Assembly (NCBI RefSeq): GCF_024400215.1
Contig: NZ_CP053748.1
Location: 1,798,001-1,862,000, forward strand
DNA: 64,000 nt
DNA from: Massilia sp. erpn
GTDB lineage: Bacteria; Pseudomonadota; Gammaproteobacteria; Burkholderiales; Burkholderiaceae_D
Reading direction: 5' to 3'
Position 1 is the stretch's first letter. Each line of letters starts with the position of its first letter. The position numbers and the translations under genes were made by a program. Below the pieces are notes generated by a model. It was not told where the DNA came from. It did no database searches and was given only the letters and a program-made list of their open reading frames with translations. Shown here in pieces: positions 1 through 8,748 of the stretch.

Positions 1-537
1 GGTGATCATGCGCGCCAGGCCCTGAACGATGACGGGCGCCAGGCCCTCGGAAATCTCGTCCAGCAGCAGCAGCTTGGCGCCGGTGCGCAGGATGCGCGCC
101 ACGGCCAGCATCTGCTGCTCGCCGCCGGAAAGCCGCGTGCCCTGGCTGTTGCGGCGCTCCTTCAGATTCGGGAACATGGAGTAGATCTCATCCACCTCCA
201 TGCCCTTGCCGTTGGTCTTCAGCGTGGGCGGCAGCATCAGGTTTTCTTCGGTGGAGAGCGAGGAAAAAATCGCCCGCTCTTCCGGACAGTAGCCGACGCC
301 GAGGTGGGCCACCTTATGCGTCGGCAGGCCCACTGCTTCCGTGCCATTGATCTTGATCGAGCCTTTGCGCGCGCCGGTCAGGCCCATGATGGCGCGCAGC
401 GTGGTGGTGCGGCCGGCGCCGTTGCGGCCCAGCAGAGTCACCACTTCGCCCGGTTTTACCGTGATGTTCACGTCGTGCAGGATGTGGGATTCGCCATACC
501 AGGCTTGCAGATTGCTGATTTCGAGTGCGCTCGTCAT
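1..537 (-). CDS. livF: Branched-chain amino-acid-type ABC transporter ATPase LivF (partial, 3' end outside window)
   Basis: ATP-hydrolysing subunit of a LivFGHMK-type importer for branched-chain amino acids or similar amides, acting on the cytoplasmic face of the inner membrane. The 179 visible codons start at ATG 537 (MTSALEISNLQAWYGESHIL), carry a Walker A GRNGAGRTT, an ABC signature LSGGEQQMLAVAR and a Walker B LLLLDEISEGLAP. The gene runs off the left edge, so about 55-60 residues are missing. It starts 1 bp after the livG stop, so the two are co-transcribed. The substrate cannot be told from the ATPase alone; urea or amide transporters use similar subunits. Confidence 0.9.
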   Translation of the reverse strand, partial: MTSALEISNLQAWYGESHILHDVNITVKPGEVVTLLGRNGAGRTTTLRAIMGLTGARKGSIKINGTEAVGLPTHKVAHLGVGYCPEERAIFSSLSTEENLMLPPTLKTNGKGMEVDEIYSMFPNLKERRNSQGTRLSGGEQQMLAVARILRTGAKLLLLDEISEGLAPVIVQGLARMIT

Positions 538-538
538 C

Positions 539-1309
539 TCAATGGGCTCCCGCCAGCTCGGTGGCTTCGGTGCCCATATACGCTTCCATCACCTGGGCGT
601 TCTTCGATACTTCGGCGTAGCTGCCTTCGGCCAGCATGGCGCCGCGCTGCAGTACCGAGATCTTGTTGCAGATGCCGGACACCACATTCATATTGTGTTC
701 GACCATGAGGATGGTGCGTCCCGCCGAGACCTTTTTTATCAGCTCGGTCACGCGGTGCACATCTTCGTGGCCCATGCCCTGGGTCGGCTCGTCGAGCAGC
801 ATCAGCTCCGGTTCCATCGCCAGGGTGGTGGCGATTTCCAGCGCGCGCTTGCGGCCGTAGGGCATATCGACGGTGACGGTGTCGGCGAAACTGCCCAGGT
901 CCACCTCCTCCAGCAGCTCCATGGCGCGGCCATTCAGCTGGTCCAGACTGCGCTCGCTCTTCCAGAAATGGAAGGTCGTACCGAGCTTGCGCTGTAAGCC
1001 GATGCGGACATTTTGCAACACTGTGAGGTGGGGGAAGACGGCGGAAATCTGAAAAGAGCGGATCACGCCCATGCGCGCGATCTGCGCCGGCCGGGCGGCG
1101 GTGATGTCTTTTCCGTTGAATAGAATCTGTCCCGAGGTGGGAACCAGGAACTTGGTCAGCAGGTTGAAACAGGTGGTTTTGCCAGCCCCGTTAGGGCCGA
1201 TCAGTGCGTGGATATGACCACGCTCCACCTTCAGGTTCACTCCGTTTACAGCAGTGAATCCCCTGAACTCCTTGGTCAAATCTCTTGTTTCCAAGATAAA
1301 GTTTGACAT
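539..1309 (-). CDS. livG: Branched-chain amino-acid-type ABC transporter ATPase LivG
   Basis: 256-aa ATPase partner of LivF. Walker A GPNGAGKTT is near residue 38 and Walker B LMLLDEPTQGMG follows the signature region. The signature reads MPYGRKRALEIATTLA instead of the usual LSYGQQRRLEIARAL, and the loop after Walker B (QGMGHEDV) is also unusual, which suggests a divergent LivG clade with an unknown substrate. The start ATG at 1309 has a good ribosome site (CCAGGAGACACA). It is the first gene of its minus-strand operon. The permease and binding-protein genes are not to its right, so they must lie left of the window or elsewhere. Confidence 0.9.
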   Translation of the reverse strand: MSNFILETRDLTKEFRGFTAVNGVNLKVERGHIHALIGPNGAGKTTCFNLLTKFLVPTSGQILFNGKDITAARPAQIARMGVIRSFQISAVFPHLTVLQNVRIGLQRKLGTTFHFWKSERSLDQLNGRAMELLEEVDLGSFADTVTVDMPYGRKRALEIATTLAMEPELMLLDEPTQGMGHEDVHRVTELIKKVSAGRTILMVEHNMNVVSGICNKISVLQRGAMLAEGSYAEVSKNAQVMEAYMGTEATELAGAH

Positions 1310-1464
1310 TGTGTCTCCTGGTTATTCTTTGCATAAAGCTAAAGTTTTTTAGATCATACACAGAATAAATTTTCGTCACAATACGGTATAACTACCATGA
1401 TCTTCAGCAGTTTACGATTGGCTTGCTCTTGTGCCACTTGAGATTCGCTAAAACGCCTGTCGCT

Positions 1465-3090
1465 TCATTCCCACATCGAATGAATCAATTGCGCGGCTTT
1501 TTCCGCAATCATGATCACCGGCGAATTCGTATTGCCCGAGGTGATGGCCGGCATGATGGAGGCATCGACCACGCGCAAGCCGGCCACGCCGCGCACGCGC
1601 AGCTGGCTGTCCACCACGGCCGATGCATCGCCATCCCGCCCCATCCTGCAGGTGCCGACCGGATGGAAGATTGTGGTGCCGATCGCGCCCGCCGCCTGCG
1701 CCAGTTCCTCGTCGCTGCGGTAATGGATGCCGGGCTTGTATTCTTCCGGCGCATAGTGCGCCAGTGCCGGCGCGGCCACGATGCGGCGCGTCAGATTCAG
1801 CGCCGCGGCAGCCACGCGCCGGTCCTCTTCCGTACTCAAATACATGGGCAGGATTTTCGGCGGCGCATAAGAGTCGGCCGAACCTATGCGCACCTGGCCG
1901 CGCGAGGTCGGACGCAGATTGCACACGCTGGCCGTAAAGGCCGGGAAAGCGTGCAGCGGATCGCCGAACTTTTCCAGCGACAGCGGCTGCACATGGTATT
2001 GCAGATTCGGCGTCGCTTCCGACGCATGCGATTTGGCGAAAGCGCCCAGCTGGGATGGTGCCATCGACATCGGTCCGCTCCGCAGCAAGGCATATTCCAG
2101 GCCGATGCGCAGCTTGCCCAGCCAGTTGCTGGCCATGACGTTCAGCGTCTTCGCGCCCCTCACCTTGAACACCATGCGCAGCTGCAGATGGTCCTGCAGA
2201 TTGCCGCCCACGCCGGGCAAGTCGGCCAACGGCTGCACGCCCGCTTCCTGCAGCACGGCGGCCGGGCCGATACCCGACAGCTGAAGTATCTGCGGCGAGC
2301 CGATGGAACCGGCCGCCAGCAGGGTTTCGCGGCGCGCATCGGCGCGGTAGCGCGTGCCGCCGCCGCTGAACACCACGCCCTTGCACACCAGCCCTTGTTC
2401 GCCTCTTTCAATCAACAGCTTTTCCACATGACAGCCGGTCATGATGGTCAGATTCGGCCTGTGCGCCGCCGGCTTGAGAAAAGCCTTGGCCGTATTCCAG
2501 CGTATGCCGCGCCGCTGGTTCACTTCGAAGTAAGAACAGCCCTCGTTATCGCCGCGGTTGAAGTCTTCCACTTTCGGGATGCCGCTTTGCGCCGCCGCCT
2601 CGCGGAAAGCATCGAGGATCTGCCACGACAGGCGCTGCTTCTCAACGCGCCACTCGCCGCCCGCACCGTGAAAATCGTTGGCGCCGCCATGATGGTCTTC
2701 GCTGCGCATGAACAGTGGCAAAACAGCATTCCAGCGCCAGCTATCATCGCCGCACAGATCGGCCCACTGCTCGTAATCGCGCGCCTGGCCGCGCATATAA
2801 ATCATGCCATTGATCGAGGAACTGCCACCCAGTACCTTGCCGCGCGGGTAAAGCAGACTGCGTCCACCCAGTCCTTCCTCGGGTTCGGTGCGGAACAGCC
2901 AGTCGGTGCGGGGATTGTCGATGCAATGCAGATAGCCGACCGGGATATGGATCCACACATAATCGTCCTTTCCTCCCGCCTCGATCAGCAGCACTTCCGC
3001 CTTCGAATTGCGGGTCAGACGGTTGGCGAGCACGCAGCCGGCCGTGCCGGCGCCAACGATGATGTAATCGAACTGTCCAGCTGATTCCAA
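1465..3090 (-). CDS. GMC-family FAD-dependent oxidoreductase (choline/alcohol dehydrogenase-like)
   Basis: Flavoprotein of the glucose-methanol-choline family, 541 aa, oxidising an alcohol or related substrate that cannot be predicted. The N-terminal dinucleotide fold (YIIVGAGTAGCVLANRL), the GMC signature 1 region (GGSSSINGMIYMRGQ) and the C-terminal active-site block (HPVGTCRMG, then SGNTNSPVIMIAEKAA) are all present. I place the start at TTG 3090 because AAGGAG lies 6 nt before it; GTG 3105 would add five residues. It follows the nitronate monooxygenase-like gene by about 20 bp on the same strand, so the two probably form an operon for one oxidative step or detoxification. Confidence 0.88.
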   Translation of the reverse strand: MESAGQFDYIIVGAGTAGCVLANRLTRNSKAEVLLIEAGGKDDYVWIHIPVGYLHCIDNPRTDWLFRTEPEEGLGGRSLLYPRGKVLGGSSSINGMIYMRGQARDYEQWADLCGDDSWRWNAVLPLFMRSEDHHGGANDFHGAGGEWRVEKQRLSWQILDAFREAAAQSGIPKVEDFNRGDNEGCSYFEVNQRRGIRWNTAKAFLKPAAHRPNLTIMTGCHVEKLLIERGEQGLVCKGVVFSGGGTRYRADARRETLLAAGSIGSPQILQLSGIGPAAVLQEAGVQPLADLPGVGGNLQDHLQLRMVFKVRGAKTLNVMASNWLGKLRIGLEYALLRSGPMSMAPSQLGAFAKSHASEATPNLQYHVQPLSLEKFGDPLHAFPAFTASVCNLRPTSRGQVRIGSADSYAPPKILPMYLSTEEDRRVAAAALNLTRRIVAAPALAHYAPEEYKPGIHYRSDEELAQAAGAIGTTIFHPVGTCRMGRDGDASAVVDSQLRVRGVAGLRVVDASIMPAITSGNTNSPVIMIAEKAAQLIHSMWE

Positions 3091-3112
3091 AGACCGCTCC
3101 TTCACGCGAGTG

Positions 3113-4150
3113 TTATGCCGCCTGCATTTCCGCCACCAGGGTTTCGACCAGCTTTGCCGCCGGCATGGCGCGCGCTTTGGCCACGCCCGTGCCGCACCAC
3201 AGCGACATCCATTCCGTATCGCCGCGCTTGGCCGCCTCGGCGCGGATGCTGCCGGTCAACGCATTCTGCACGGGATAAGCCGGCACCTGCGTTTCCACCC
3301 CGGCCATCTCGCGCATGAAACGGTTTTCCAGACCGCGCGCATAACGGCCGGAAAAGGCGCGCGTGAGACGGGTCGGCGTATCGCCCGGATTCAGCAAGCG
3401 CGCCTTGTAAGCCGGATGAATGGCCGATTCATCGGCCACCAGGAAGGCGGTCCCCATCTGCACCGCCTTGGCGCCCAGCGCCAGCCGCCGTTTGATATCG
3501 GCGCCATTCATGATATTGCCGGCCGAGATGACCGGAATGCCCACCGCCGCCACCGTCGCCCGCAGCAAATCCTCCGCGCCCAGCGTGGCTTCCGTCTGCG
3601 GCCCGAGGAAGGTGCCGCGATGCCCGCCCGCCTCCACTCCGGATGCAATCACCGCGTCGGCACCGATCTCCTGCCAGGCCAGCGCCTCCGCCACCGTGGT
3701 GATGGTGCCGATCACGGCAATGCCAGCCTCGTGCAGGCGCTGCACCTGCGCGCGCTGCAGAATGCCGAAAGTAAAACTGACGACAGCCGGTTTCAGTTCC
3801 AGCAAGGCTTCAAACTGGGCTGCAAAGTCCTCGCACCATTTCGCGGGCAGCGGCAATTCCTGCCAGCCCAGCGCCGTCCACACCGGCTTGAGCAGCCCAG
3901 CGGCACGCTCCAGCTCCACTTTATCGGGCACCGGCATGCCTTGAACGAAGAAATTCAGCGCAAAAGGATTCCCGGTCAGACGACGGATTTCCGCCACCTG
4001 GGCGCGCAGCGCATCCGGCGTCAGCAAGGAAGCGGCCAAAGAACCAAGTCCGCCGGCGTTCGACACCGCCGCAATCTGGGCTGGCGTATTCGAACCACCG
4101 GCAGTCGGCCCCTGGATGATGGGGTGGGGAAAGAGCGAGAGCAGTTCCAT
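3113..4150 (-). CDS. Nitronate monooxygenase / 2-nitropropane dioxygenase-like flavoprotein
   Basis: 345-aa FMN-dependent TIM-barrel protein of the NPD family, which oxidises alkyl nitronates or acts as an enoyl-reductase-like flavin enzyme. Visible family features are the N-terminal PIIQGPTAGGSN, the glycine-rich SGVEAGGHRG block and the late phosphate-binding segment VISAGNIMNGADIKRRLALGA. I start at ATG 4150 (MELLSLFPHP), because AGGAG sits 8 nt before it but only 2 nt before the alternative ATG 4156. It is the first gene of a pair with the GMC oxidoreductase downstream. The physiological substrate is unknown. Confidence 0.87.
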   Translation of the reverse strand: MELLSLFPHPIIQGPTAGGSNTPAQIAAVSNAGGLGSLAASLLTPDALRAQVAEIRRLTGNPFALNFFVQGMPVPDKVELERAAGLLKPVWTALGWQELPLPAKWCEDFAAQFEALLELKPAVVSFTFGILQRAQVQRLHEAGIAVIGTITTVAEALAWQEIGADAVIASGVEAGGHRGTFLGPQTEATLGAEDLLRATVAAVGIPVISAGNIMNGADIKRRLALGAKAVQMGTAFLVADESAIHPAYKARLLNPGDTPTRLTRAFSGRYARGLENRFMREMAGVETQVPAYPVQNALTGSIRAEAAKRGDTEWMSLWCGTGVAKARAMPAAKLVETLVAEMQAA

Positions 4151-4156
4151 CGGCAT

Positions 4157-4553
4157 TACTCCTGAGAATGCGGAAAGATTGTCAGGATACGCCTAAAAAC
4201 CCCTCGTGAAGCTGTTGATAAGTGATTGGATATCCACAGGTATCGTTTGTGAGTAAACAAAACATTTTTCGGGGCCGCTATTTTTGTCCAAAAACAGTTC
4301 CTGTCCCATACAAGGTTTACGCGCCGCCTTATACAAGCGCCAAATCCCTGATTTTTCGCTGGTTTACCTACTTATCCACAAAAACAGGCACTTGTTAACA
4401 ACCATTACTATCTTGTATACACACTATTCACATGTAAACGAAGCGAGCTTTTTCATTCACGCAGGCAAAAATCCAACAACAGCTACGCTGCGCGTTCAGC
4501 TTCCCCTATACTGATTCGACCCCAAAACCCGAACTGCACAGCTGAGGATAGCT
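4157..4553. other. Divergent intergenic leader with DnaA-box-like motifs (copy A)
   Basis: A 397-bp gap between two divergent genes, with no credible coding frame. It holds a perfect TTATCCACA at 4372-4380 and an ordered set of short motifs: CTGTTGATAAGTG at 4212, ATATCCACAGG at 4230, TTTGTCCAAAA at 4283, CAAGGTTTACG at 4311. The same motifs recur in the same order before mtnN (7606-7830). Promoter elements of the GGDEF/EAL gene must be within it, but I cannot place them with confidence. Confidence 0.6.
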
Positions 4554-7500
4554 TTGTCCAAACAGCGCTCAGGCAAGCCAACCGTCCAATCGAACGCTTA
4601 CCTGCGCTTTCGACAGCGCCTGATCGCCGGTCTACTGACCATGGCTGTCCTCACTACAGCCATCGTTGTCTGGGAAATCCACACTGCTGCGCAAGAACGC
4701 GAACAAGCCATTGCACGCCAGACCCAGCACTACACGCGAGCGATCGAAGCCCAGGTTCTCTCGACCATCGAATTCGTCGACCTCTCCCTCACTGGTTTCA
4801 GCAATGCCATCAAGCTCTTGCCTGCCGACCAGAACAATGTGAACCGCCACATCGCTGCCCTGCTCTCTTCCCGTGGCAGTTCTTTTCAAGGGGTCTACTG
4901 GCTCGCTTTCATCGATGCGCAAGGCCAAGGCATTGCCGCCTCCAATGATTTGCCGATTGCCGGCACGGATTTTTCTCAACGCGATTACTTCCAGGCGCAT
5001 CTGCAAAACAAACTGGGCAACAAACTTTTCATCAGCGAACCCATGCTCAGCCACATCACCAAAAGCCGGCTCTTCGTCATCAGCCGTCGCGTGGAAAGCG
5101 CTGAAGGCAAGTTTCTTGGTGTAATCGCCGCGCCTCTGGATGCGCGCCGTTTTGCCGAAGTATTTGAAAAATCGCGGCTCGGCAAGGATGTCTCGATTTC
5201 CCTGGTGCATATGGATGGCCGTCTGATCGCTCGCGCACCCCAATTCGAACGCACTTTCCGCTGGGATTTGCGTAACAATCTGCTGTTCAAACGCGTTGCT
5301 GAAAGCAAAACCGGCACGTTCAACACCATCAGCCCCATCGATCACGTTTCCCGCGTCTTCAGCTATGCCGTTTTGCAAGACTTTCCCCTGATCGTGGTGT
5401 CGGGCAGTTCCGATACCGCCATCGGCTTGGCCATGGACAGGCACATCCTGACCGGCGTACTTGGCCTGACCCTGCTGCTCGGCGTCATGCTGGCTGGCGG
5501 CCACTTCGCCCTGCGCTCCTACGCCAAAGTGGAAGAAAGAGAAAACCGCTACCGCCAGCTGTATGTGCGCAGCCGGGAAACTGAAGCCAAACTGACGGCC
5601 AGCGAGCAACGCCTGCGTCTGATTGCCGACAATCTGCCTATCATGATCGCCTACGTCACCCGTGACGGCCGCTACAGCTTCACCAACCGCCGCTTCGAAG
5701 AAAGATTCGGCCAGATGGGGCAAAGTCTGATCGGCAAATCCGCTGCCCAAACGGTTGGCCAGGAACTGTACGAGATTGTTCTACCGCATCTGGACAAGGC
5801 TTTCAGCGGCCAGAACACCAGGTACGAGCGCAAAGTACTGACTTCCCATGGCGAACGTTGGGATGGCGTCTACTACGTGCCCGATTTTGACGAGAAAGGC
5901 CAGGTTGTCGGCTTGTTTTCCATGGTGGAAGACATCACTGGCCGTAAAAAGCATGAAGAATCGACGAAACTGGCCTCCTTGATGTACCAAAACAGCTCGG
6001 AAGGCATGCTGGTGACGGATGAGGAAGGCACCATCCTATCCGTCAATCCCGCGTTTTCGCGCATCAGCGGCTACGAAGAGCTGGAAGTGGTCGGCCGTCC
6101 CGCCTATCAGCTGACTGCCGGACTGCAGGACCGGGAGTTTTTCAGCCGCATGCGCCAATCCATCCTCCACACCGGCCGCTGGGAAGGCGAGATCTGGCAC
6201 CAGCACAAAAACGGCGAGTTCTATCTCGTCGCCCTGCGCTTCGACAGCGTCTGCGATGAAAATGGCGTGGCCTACCGCCGTGTCGCCCTGTTCTCTGACA
6301 TCACCAAACGCAAGGCCTCGGAAGAACTGATTTGGAAACAGGCCAATTTCGACGCGTTGACCGGCCTGCCCAACCGACGCATGTTCAATGAACGCCTGAA
6401 CCAGGAATTGAAGAAAGCGCAGCGCCACCGCCTGCCCATGGCCCTGCTTTTCATTGACCTGGACGGTTTCAAGGGCGTCAACGACACTCTGGGCCACGCC
6501 ATGGGCGATGTGTTGCTGAAAAAAGTAGCGGAAAGGCTGGGCCGATGCGTGCGCAGCAGCGATACCGTGGCCCGGCTTGGCGGCGACGAGTTCACCCTCA
6601 TCCTCAGCGAGGTGCACCAGGCTTCCGATGTGCTGCGCGTGGTGCACGATGTGCTGGCTGCCATGGCCGACGCCTTCGATCTGGGCAAGGACCAGGTCCA
6701 GATTTCGGCCAGTATCGGCATCACCAGCTACCCGGACGATGGCGAAGACGCTGAAACCCTGCTGAAAAACGCCGATCAGGCCATGTATGCGGCCAAACAG
6801 CAGGGCCGCAACGGCTACCACTACTTCGCCCCGGTCATGCAGGAAGGCGCCACGCTCAAGCACGAGCTGCGGCAAGCCTTGGAAAACAATGAATTACGCC
6901 TGGTCTACCAGCCCGTGATTGCGTTGGCCAGCGGCCGCATGCAAAAGGTGGAGGCACTGCTGCGCTGGCAGCATCCATCGCGTGGTCTGCTGACGCCGGC
7001 AGAATTTCTGGCCGCAGCCGAACATTCCGGCGCCATCGTCGGCATCGGCGACTGGATCTTCCGCCAGGCCGTGCTGCTGGCCCAGCGCCTGCAAGCCGAA
7101 TATGGACCGGATTTTCAGGTTTGCGTGAACAAATCGGCCCTGCAATTCCGCAGCGAGGACTGCAATGTCGAAAGCTGGCTGGAATTTCTACGGCAACGCC
7201 AGGTGGACGCGCGCAGCATTGTCATCGAAGTGACGGAAAAACTGCTGATGGATGCAAATAGCCAGACCACCGGCAAGCTGAAACGGCTGCGGGAAGCCGG
7301 CATGCAGCTGGCGCTGGATGACTTTGGCACCGGTTATTGCTCGGTCAGCTTCCTGCGGCGCTTCCAGATCGACTACCTGAAGATCGATCCGGCTTTCATT
7401 GCCAATCTGGAGGATGGCATCCATGGCCGGGAGCTGTGCAAAGCAATTATTGCCATGGCGCATACGCTGGGCATCCAGGTCATCGCGGAAGGCATCGAAA

Positions 7501-7613
7501 ATTCCGCCCAATTGGAGATTTTGAAGGCTGCCGGCAGTGATTTCGGCCAAGGCCATCTGCTTTCCGAGCCCGTTTCAGAGGACAAACTGGATAAAATTAG
7601 CCTCGTCTGTTGA
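4554..7613 (+). CDS. Membrane cyclic-di-GMP enzyme: Cache-PAS-PAS-GGDEF-EAL
   Basis: 1019-aa inner-membrane signalling protein predicted to make and/or degrade cyclic di-GMP. Order: TM helix about 22-44, periplasmic Cache-type sensor about 45-295, second TM about 297-319, PAS about 350-470, PAS about 475-590, GGDEF about 600-765, EAL about 775-1015. The GGDEF motif is intact (RLGGDEF near 674-680) with an RSSD inhibitory I-site five residues before it. The EAL half keeps EALLRW, DDFGTGY and AEGIEN, so both activities may be retained. The start is TTG at 4554 with GAGGATA as ribosome site; no ATG is better placed. It is flanked on both sides by the related DnaA-box-like leaders. Confidence 0.92.
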   Translation: MSKQRSGKPTVQSNAYLRFRQRLIAGLLTMAVLTTAIVVWEIHTAAQEREQAIARQTQHYTRAIEAQVLSTIEFVDLSLTGFSNAIKLLPADQNNVNRHIAALLSSRGSSFQGVYWLAFIDAQGQGIAASNDLPIAGTDFSQRDYFQAHLQNKLGNKLFISEPMLSHITKSRLFVISRRVESAEGKFLGVIAAPLDARRFAEVFEKSRLGKDVSISLVHMDGRLIARAPQFERTFRWDLRNNLLFKRVAESKTGTFNTISPIDHVSRVFSYAVLQDFPLIVVSGSSDTAIGLAMDRHILTGVLGLTLLLGVMLAGGHFALRSYAKVEERENRYRQLYVRSRETEAKLTASEQRLRLIADNLPIMIAYVTRDGRYSFTNRRFEERFGQMGQSLIGKSAAQTVGQELYEIVLPHLDKAFSGQNTRYERKVLTSHGERWDGVYYVPDFDEKGQVVGLFSMVEDITGRKKHEESTKLASLMYQNSSEGMLVTDEEGTILSVNPAFSRISGYEELEVVGRPAYQLTAGLQDREFFSRMRQSILHTGRWEGEIWHQHKNGEFYLVALRFDSVCDENGVAYRRVALFSDITKRKASEELIWKQANFDALTGLPNRRMFNERLNQELKKAQRHRLPMALLFIDLDGFKGVNDTLGHAMGDVLLKKVAERLGRCVRSSDTVARLGGDEFTLILSEVHQASDVLRVVHDVLAAMADAFDLGKDQVQISASIGITSYPDDGEDAETLLKNADQAMYAAKQQGRNGYHYFAPVMQEGATLKHELRQALENNELRLVYQPVIALASGRMQKVEALLRWQHPSRGLLTPAEFLAAAEHSGAIVGIGDWIFRQAVLLAQRLQAEYGPDFQVCVNKSALQFRSEDCNVESWLEFLRQRQVDARSIVIEVTEKLLMDANSQTTGKLKRLREAGMQLALDDFGTGYCSVSFLRRFQIDYLKIDPAFIANLEDGIHGRELCKAIIAMAHTLGIQVIAEGIENSAQLEILKAAGSDFGQGHLLSEPVSEDKLDKISLVC

Positions 7614-7830
7614 TAAGTGCCTGAATATCCACAGGATCGAATGTGCGTAAACGCTCCGGTTAACCACAGCTGGAAAATTTGTCCAAAACTCGTCCTTTCC
7701 AAACGCAAGGTTTTTCCAGCCAGTTTACGAGGCCGTAAACTTCTGATTTTGTGGATGTTAACAGGCTTATCCACAGTAGACCTCGCGTTTACTATCTACT
7801 ACCATTCTTTATATCTACTTTTATCTATAT
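7606..7830. other. Leader of mtnN with DnaA-box-like motifs (copy B)
   Basis: Begins inside the last codons of the GGDEF/EAL gene and runs towards mtnN. It repeats the ordered motifs seen at 4211-4440: CTGTTGATAAGTG, ATATCCACAGG, a GTGNGTAAAC block, TTTGTCCAAAA, CGCAAGGTTT and CTTATCCACA (perfect TTATCCACA at 7767-7775). An 89-codon open frame crosses it, but it has no ribosome site and no recognisable protein features. Confidence 0.55.
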
Positions 7831-7882
7831 TAAAAGGAAAAGTCGCCGTCCACGCGAGCAAGGTCCAAACCCTGGAAAACCC

Positions 7883-8608
7883 ATGAACTCACCACAAAAA
7901 ATGCGTCTTGGAATCATCTCAGCCTTGGCTGAAGAACAGCACGGCCTCATAGAAGCCATGGAGAGCCCCTACAAGCTCATCCACGGCATGCGTGAGTACA
8001 CAGCCGGAAAACTCTGGGAAATCGATTCTGTGTGTGTTTTATCGAGAATTGGCAAGGTTGCTGCTGCGATGACCGCTGCAATCCTTGTGGAGAAGTTTCA
8101 AGTTACCCACATCGTCTTTACTGGCGTCGCTGGCAGTGCCGATTCTGGCGTACGGGTAGGTGATGTAGTGGTGGCCGAATCGCTGATTCAGCATGATATG
8201 GATGCCAGTCCCCTGTTTCCCCGTTTTGAAGTCCCGCTGACAGGTATTTCGCACCTGATGTCCGATCGAGAACTCAGCCGGCGACTGCATGCCGCCACGC
8301 GCCACTACCTGGAAGCTGAAAAACTGCCAAGCCGCATCCACCGCGGCCTGATCGGCAGTGGCGATCAATTCATGGAAAACCCGGCCAAGCTGGCCGAGCT
8401 GAAAAAACAGCTGCCCGACCTGCTGGCAGTGGAAATGGAAGGAGCAGCAGTAGCCCAAGTCTGTTTCGAGCTAGGCATCCCCTTCGCGGTGATACGCACG
8501 ATTTCAGACGATGCCAACGAATACGCTGCCACCGATTTCATGCATTTCGTCAAAACCGTCGCCTCGCGCTACGCCTACGGCATCCTCAAAAACTTCTGCC
8601 ACAACTAG
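7883..8608 (+). CDS. mtnN: 5'-methylthioadenosine / S-adenosylhomocysteine nucleosidase
   Basis: Hydrolyses MTA and SAH to adenine plus the thioribose, recycling products of SAM use and quorum-signal synthesis in the cytosol. The 241-aa product has the family blocks GIISALAEEQ (catalytic Glu), IVFTGVAGSAD, GSGDQFM, AVEMEGAAVAQVC (ribose-binding Met-Glu) and RTISDDAN (catalytic Asp). I use ATG 7883; ATG 7901 (MRLGIISAL) is an alternative that fits the usual length of about 230 aa equally well, and neither has a strong ribosome site. It ends at a REPIN-like element and converges with putA. Confidence 0.9.
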   Translation: MNSPQKMRLGIISALAEEQHGLIEAMESPYKLIHGMREYTAGKLWEIDSVCVLSRIGKVAAAMTAAILVEKFQVTHIVFTGVAGSADSGVRVGDVVVAESLIQHDMDASPLFPRFEVPLTGISHLMSDRELSRRLHAATRHYLEAEKLPSRIHRGLIGSGDQFMENPAKLAELKKQLPDLLAVEMEGAAVAQVCFELGIPFAVIRTISDDANEYAATDFMHFVKTVASRYAYGILKNFCHN

Positions 8609-8611
8609 CCG

Positions 8612-8740
8612 TTTGATTTTTCTCAACAAATGTCCGACCCTGGTGTCAGGCACCAGGGTTGGACATTCTTTGATTTTGCGCAAAAAAAGTCCACCTCTGG
8701 TGCCTGACACCAGGGTGGACATTTGTTGATTCAGCTCAAA
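8612..8740. repeat. REPIN-like double hairpin between convergent genes (copy 1)
   Basis: Two imperfect palindromes stand side by side. The first (about 8630-8667) has GGTGTCAGGCACC at its core, flanked by TGTCC(G)ACCCTGG and its complement. The second (about 8689-8723) has the reverse core GGTGCCTGACACC. Between and outside them are TTGATTTTTCTCAA-like short palindromes. It fills the gap between the ends of mtnN and putA, where it could act as a two-way terminator. The same composite is at 13078-13202. Confidence 0.75.
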
Positions 8741-8748
8741 CGGGAGGT

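Noticed and set aside
4284..4514. 76-codon frame upstream of the GGDEF/EAL gene
   Set aside because: Same leader region; composition of AT-rich non-coding DNA.
7617..7886. 89-codon frame between the GGDEF/EAL gene and mtnN
   Set aside because: Lies in a repeat-like leader shared with 4211-4440, no ribosome site, no protein-like conservation.
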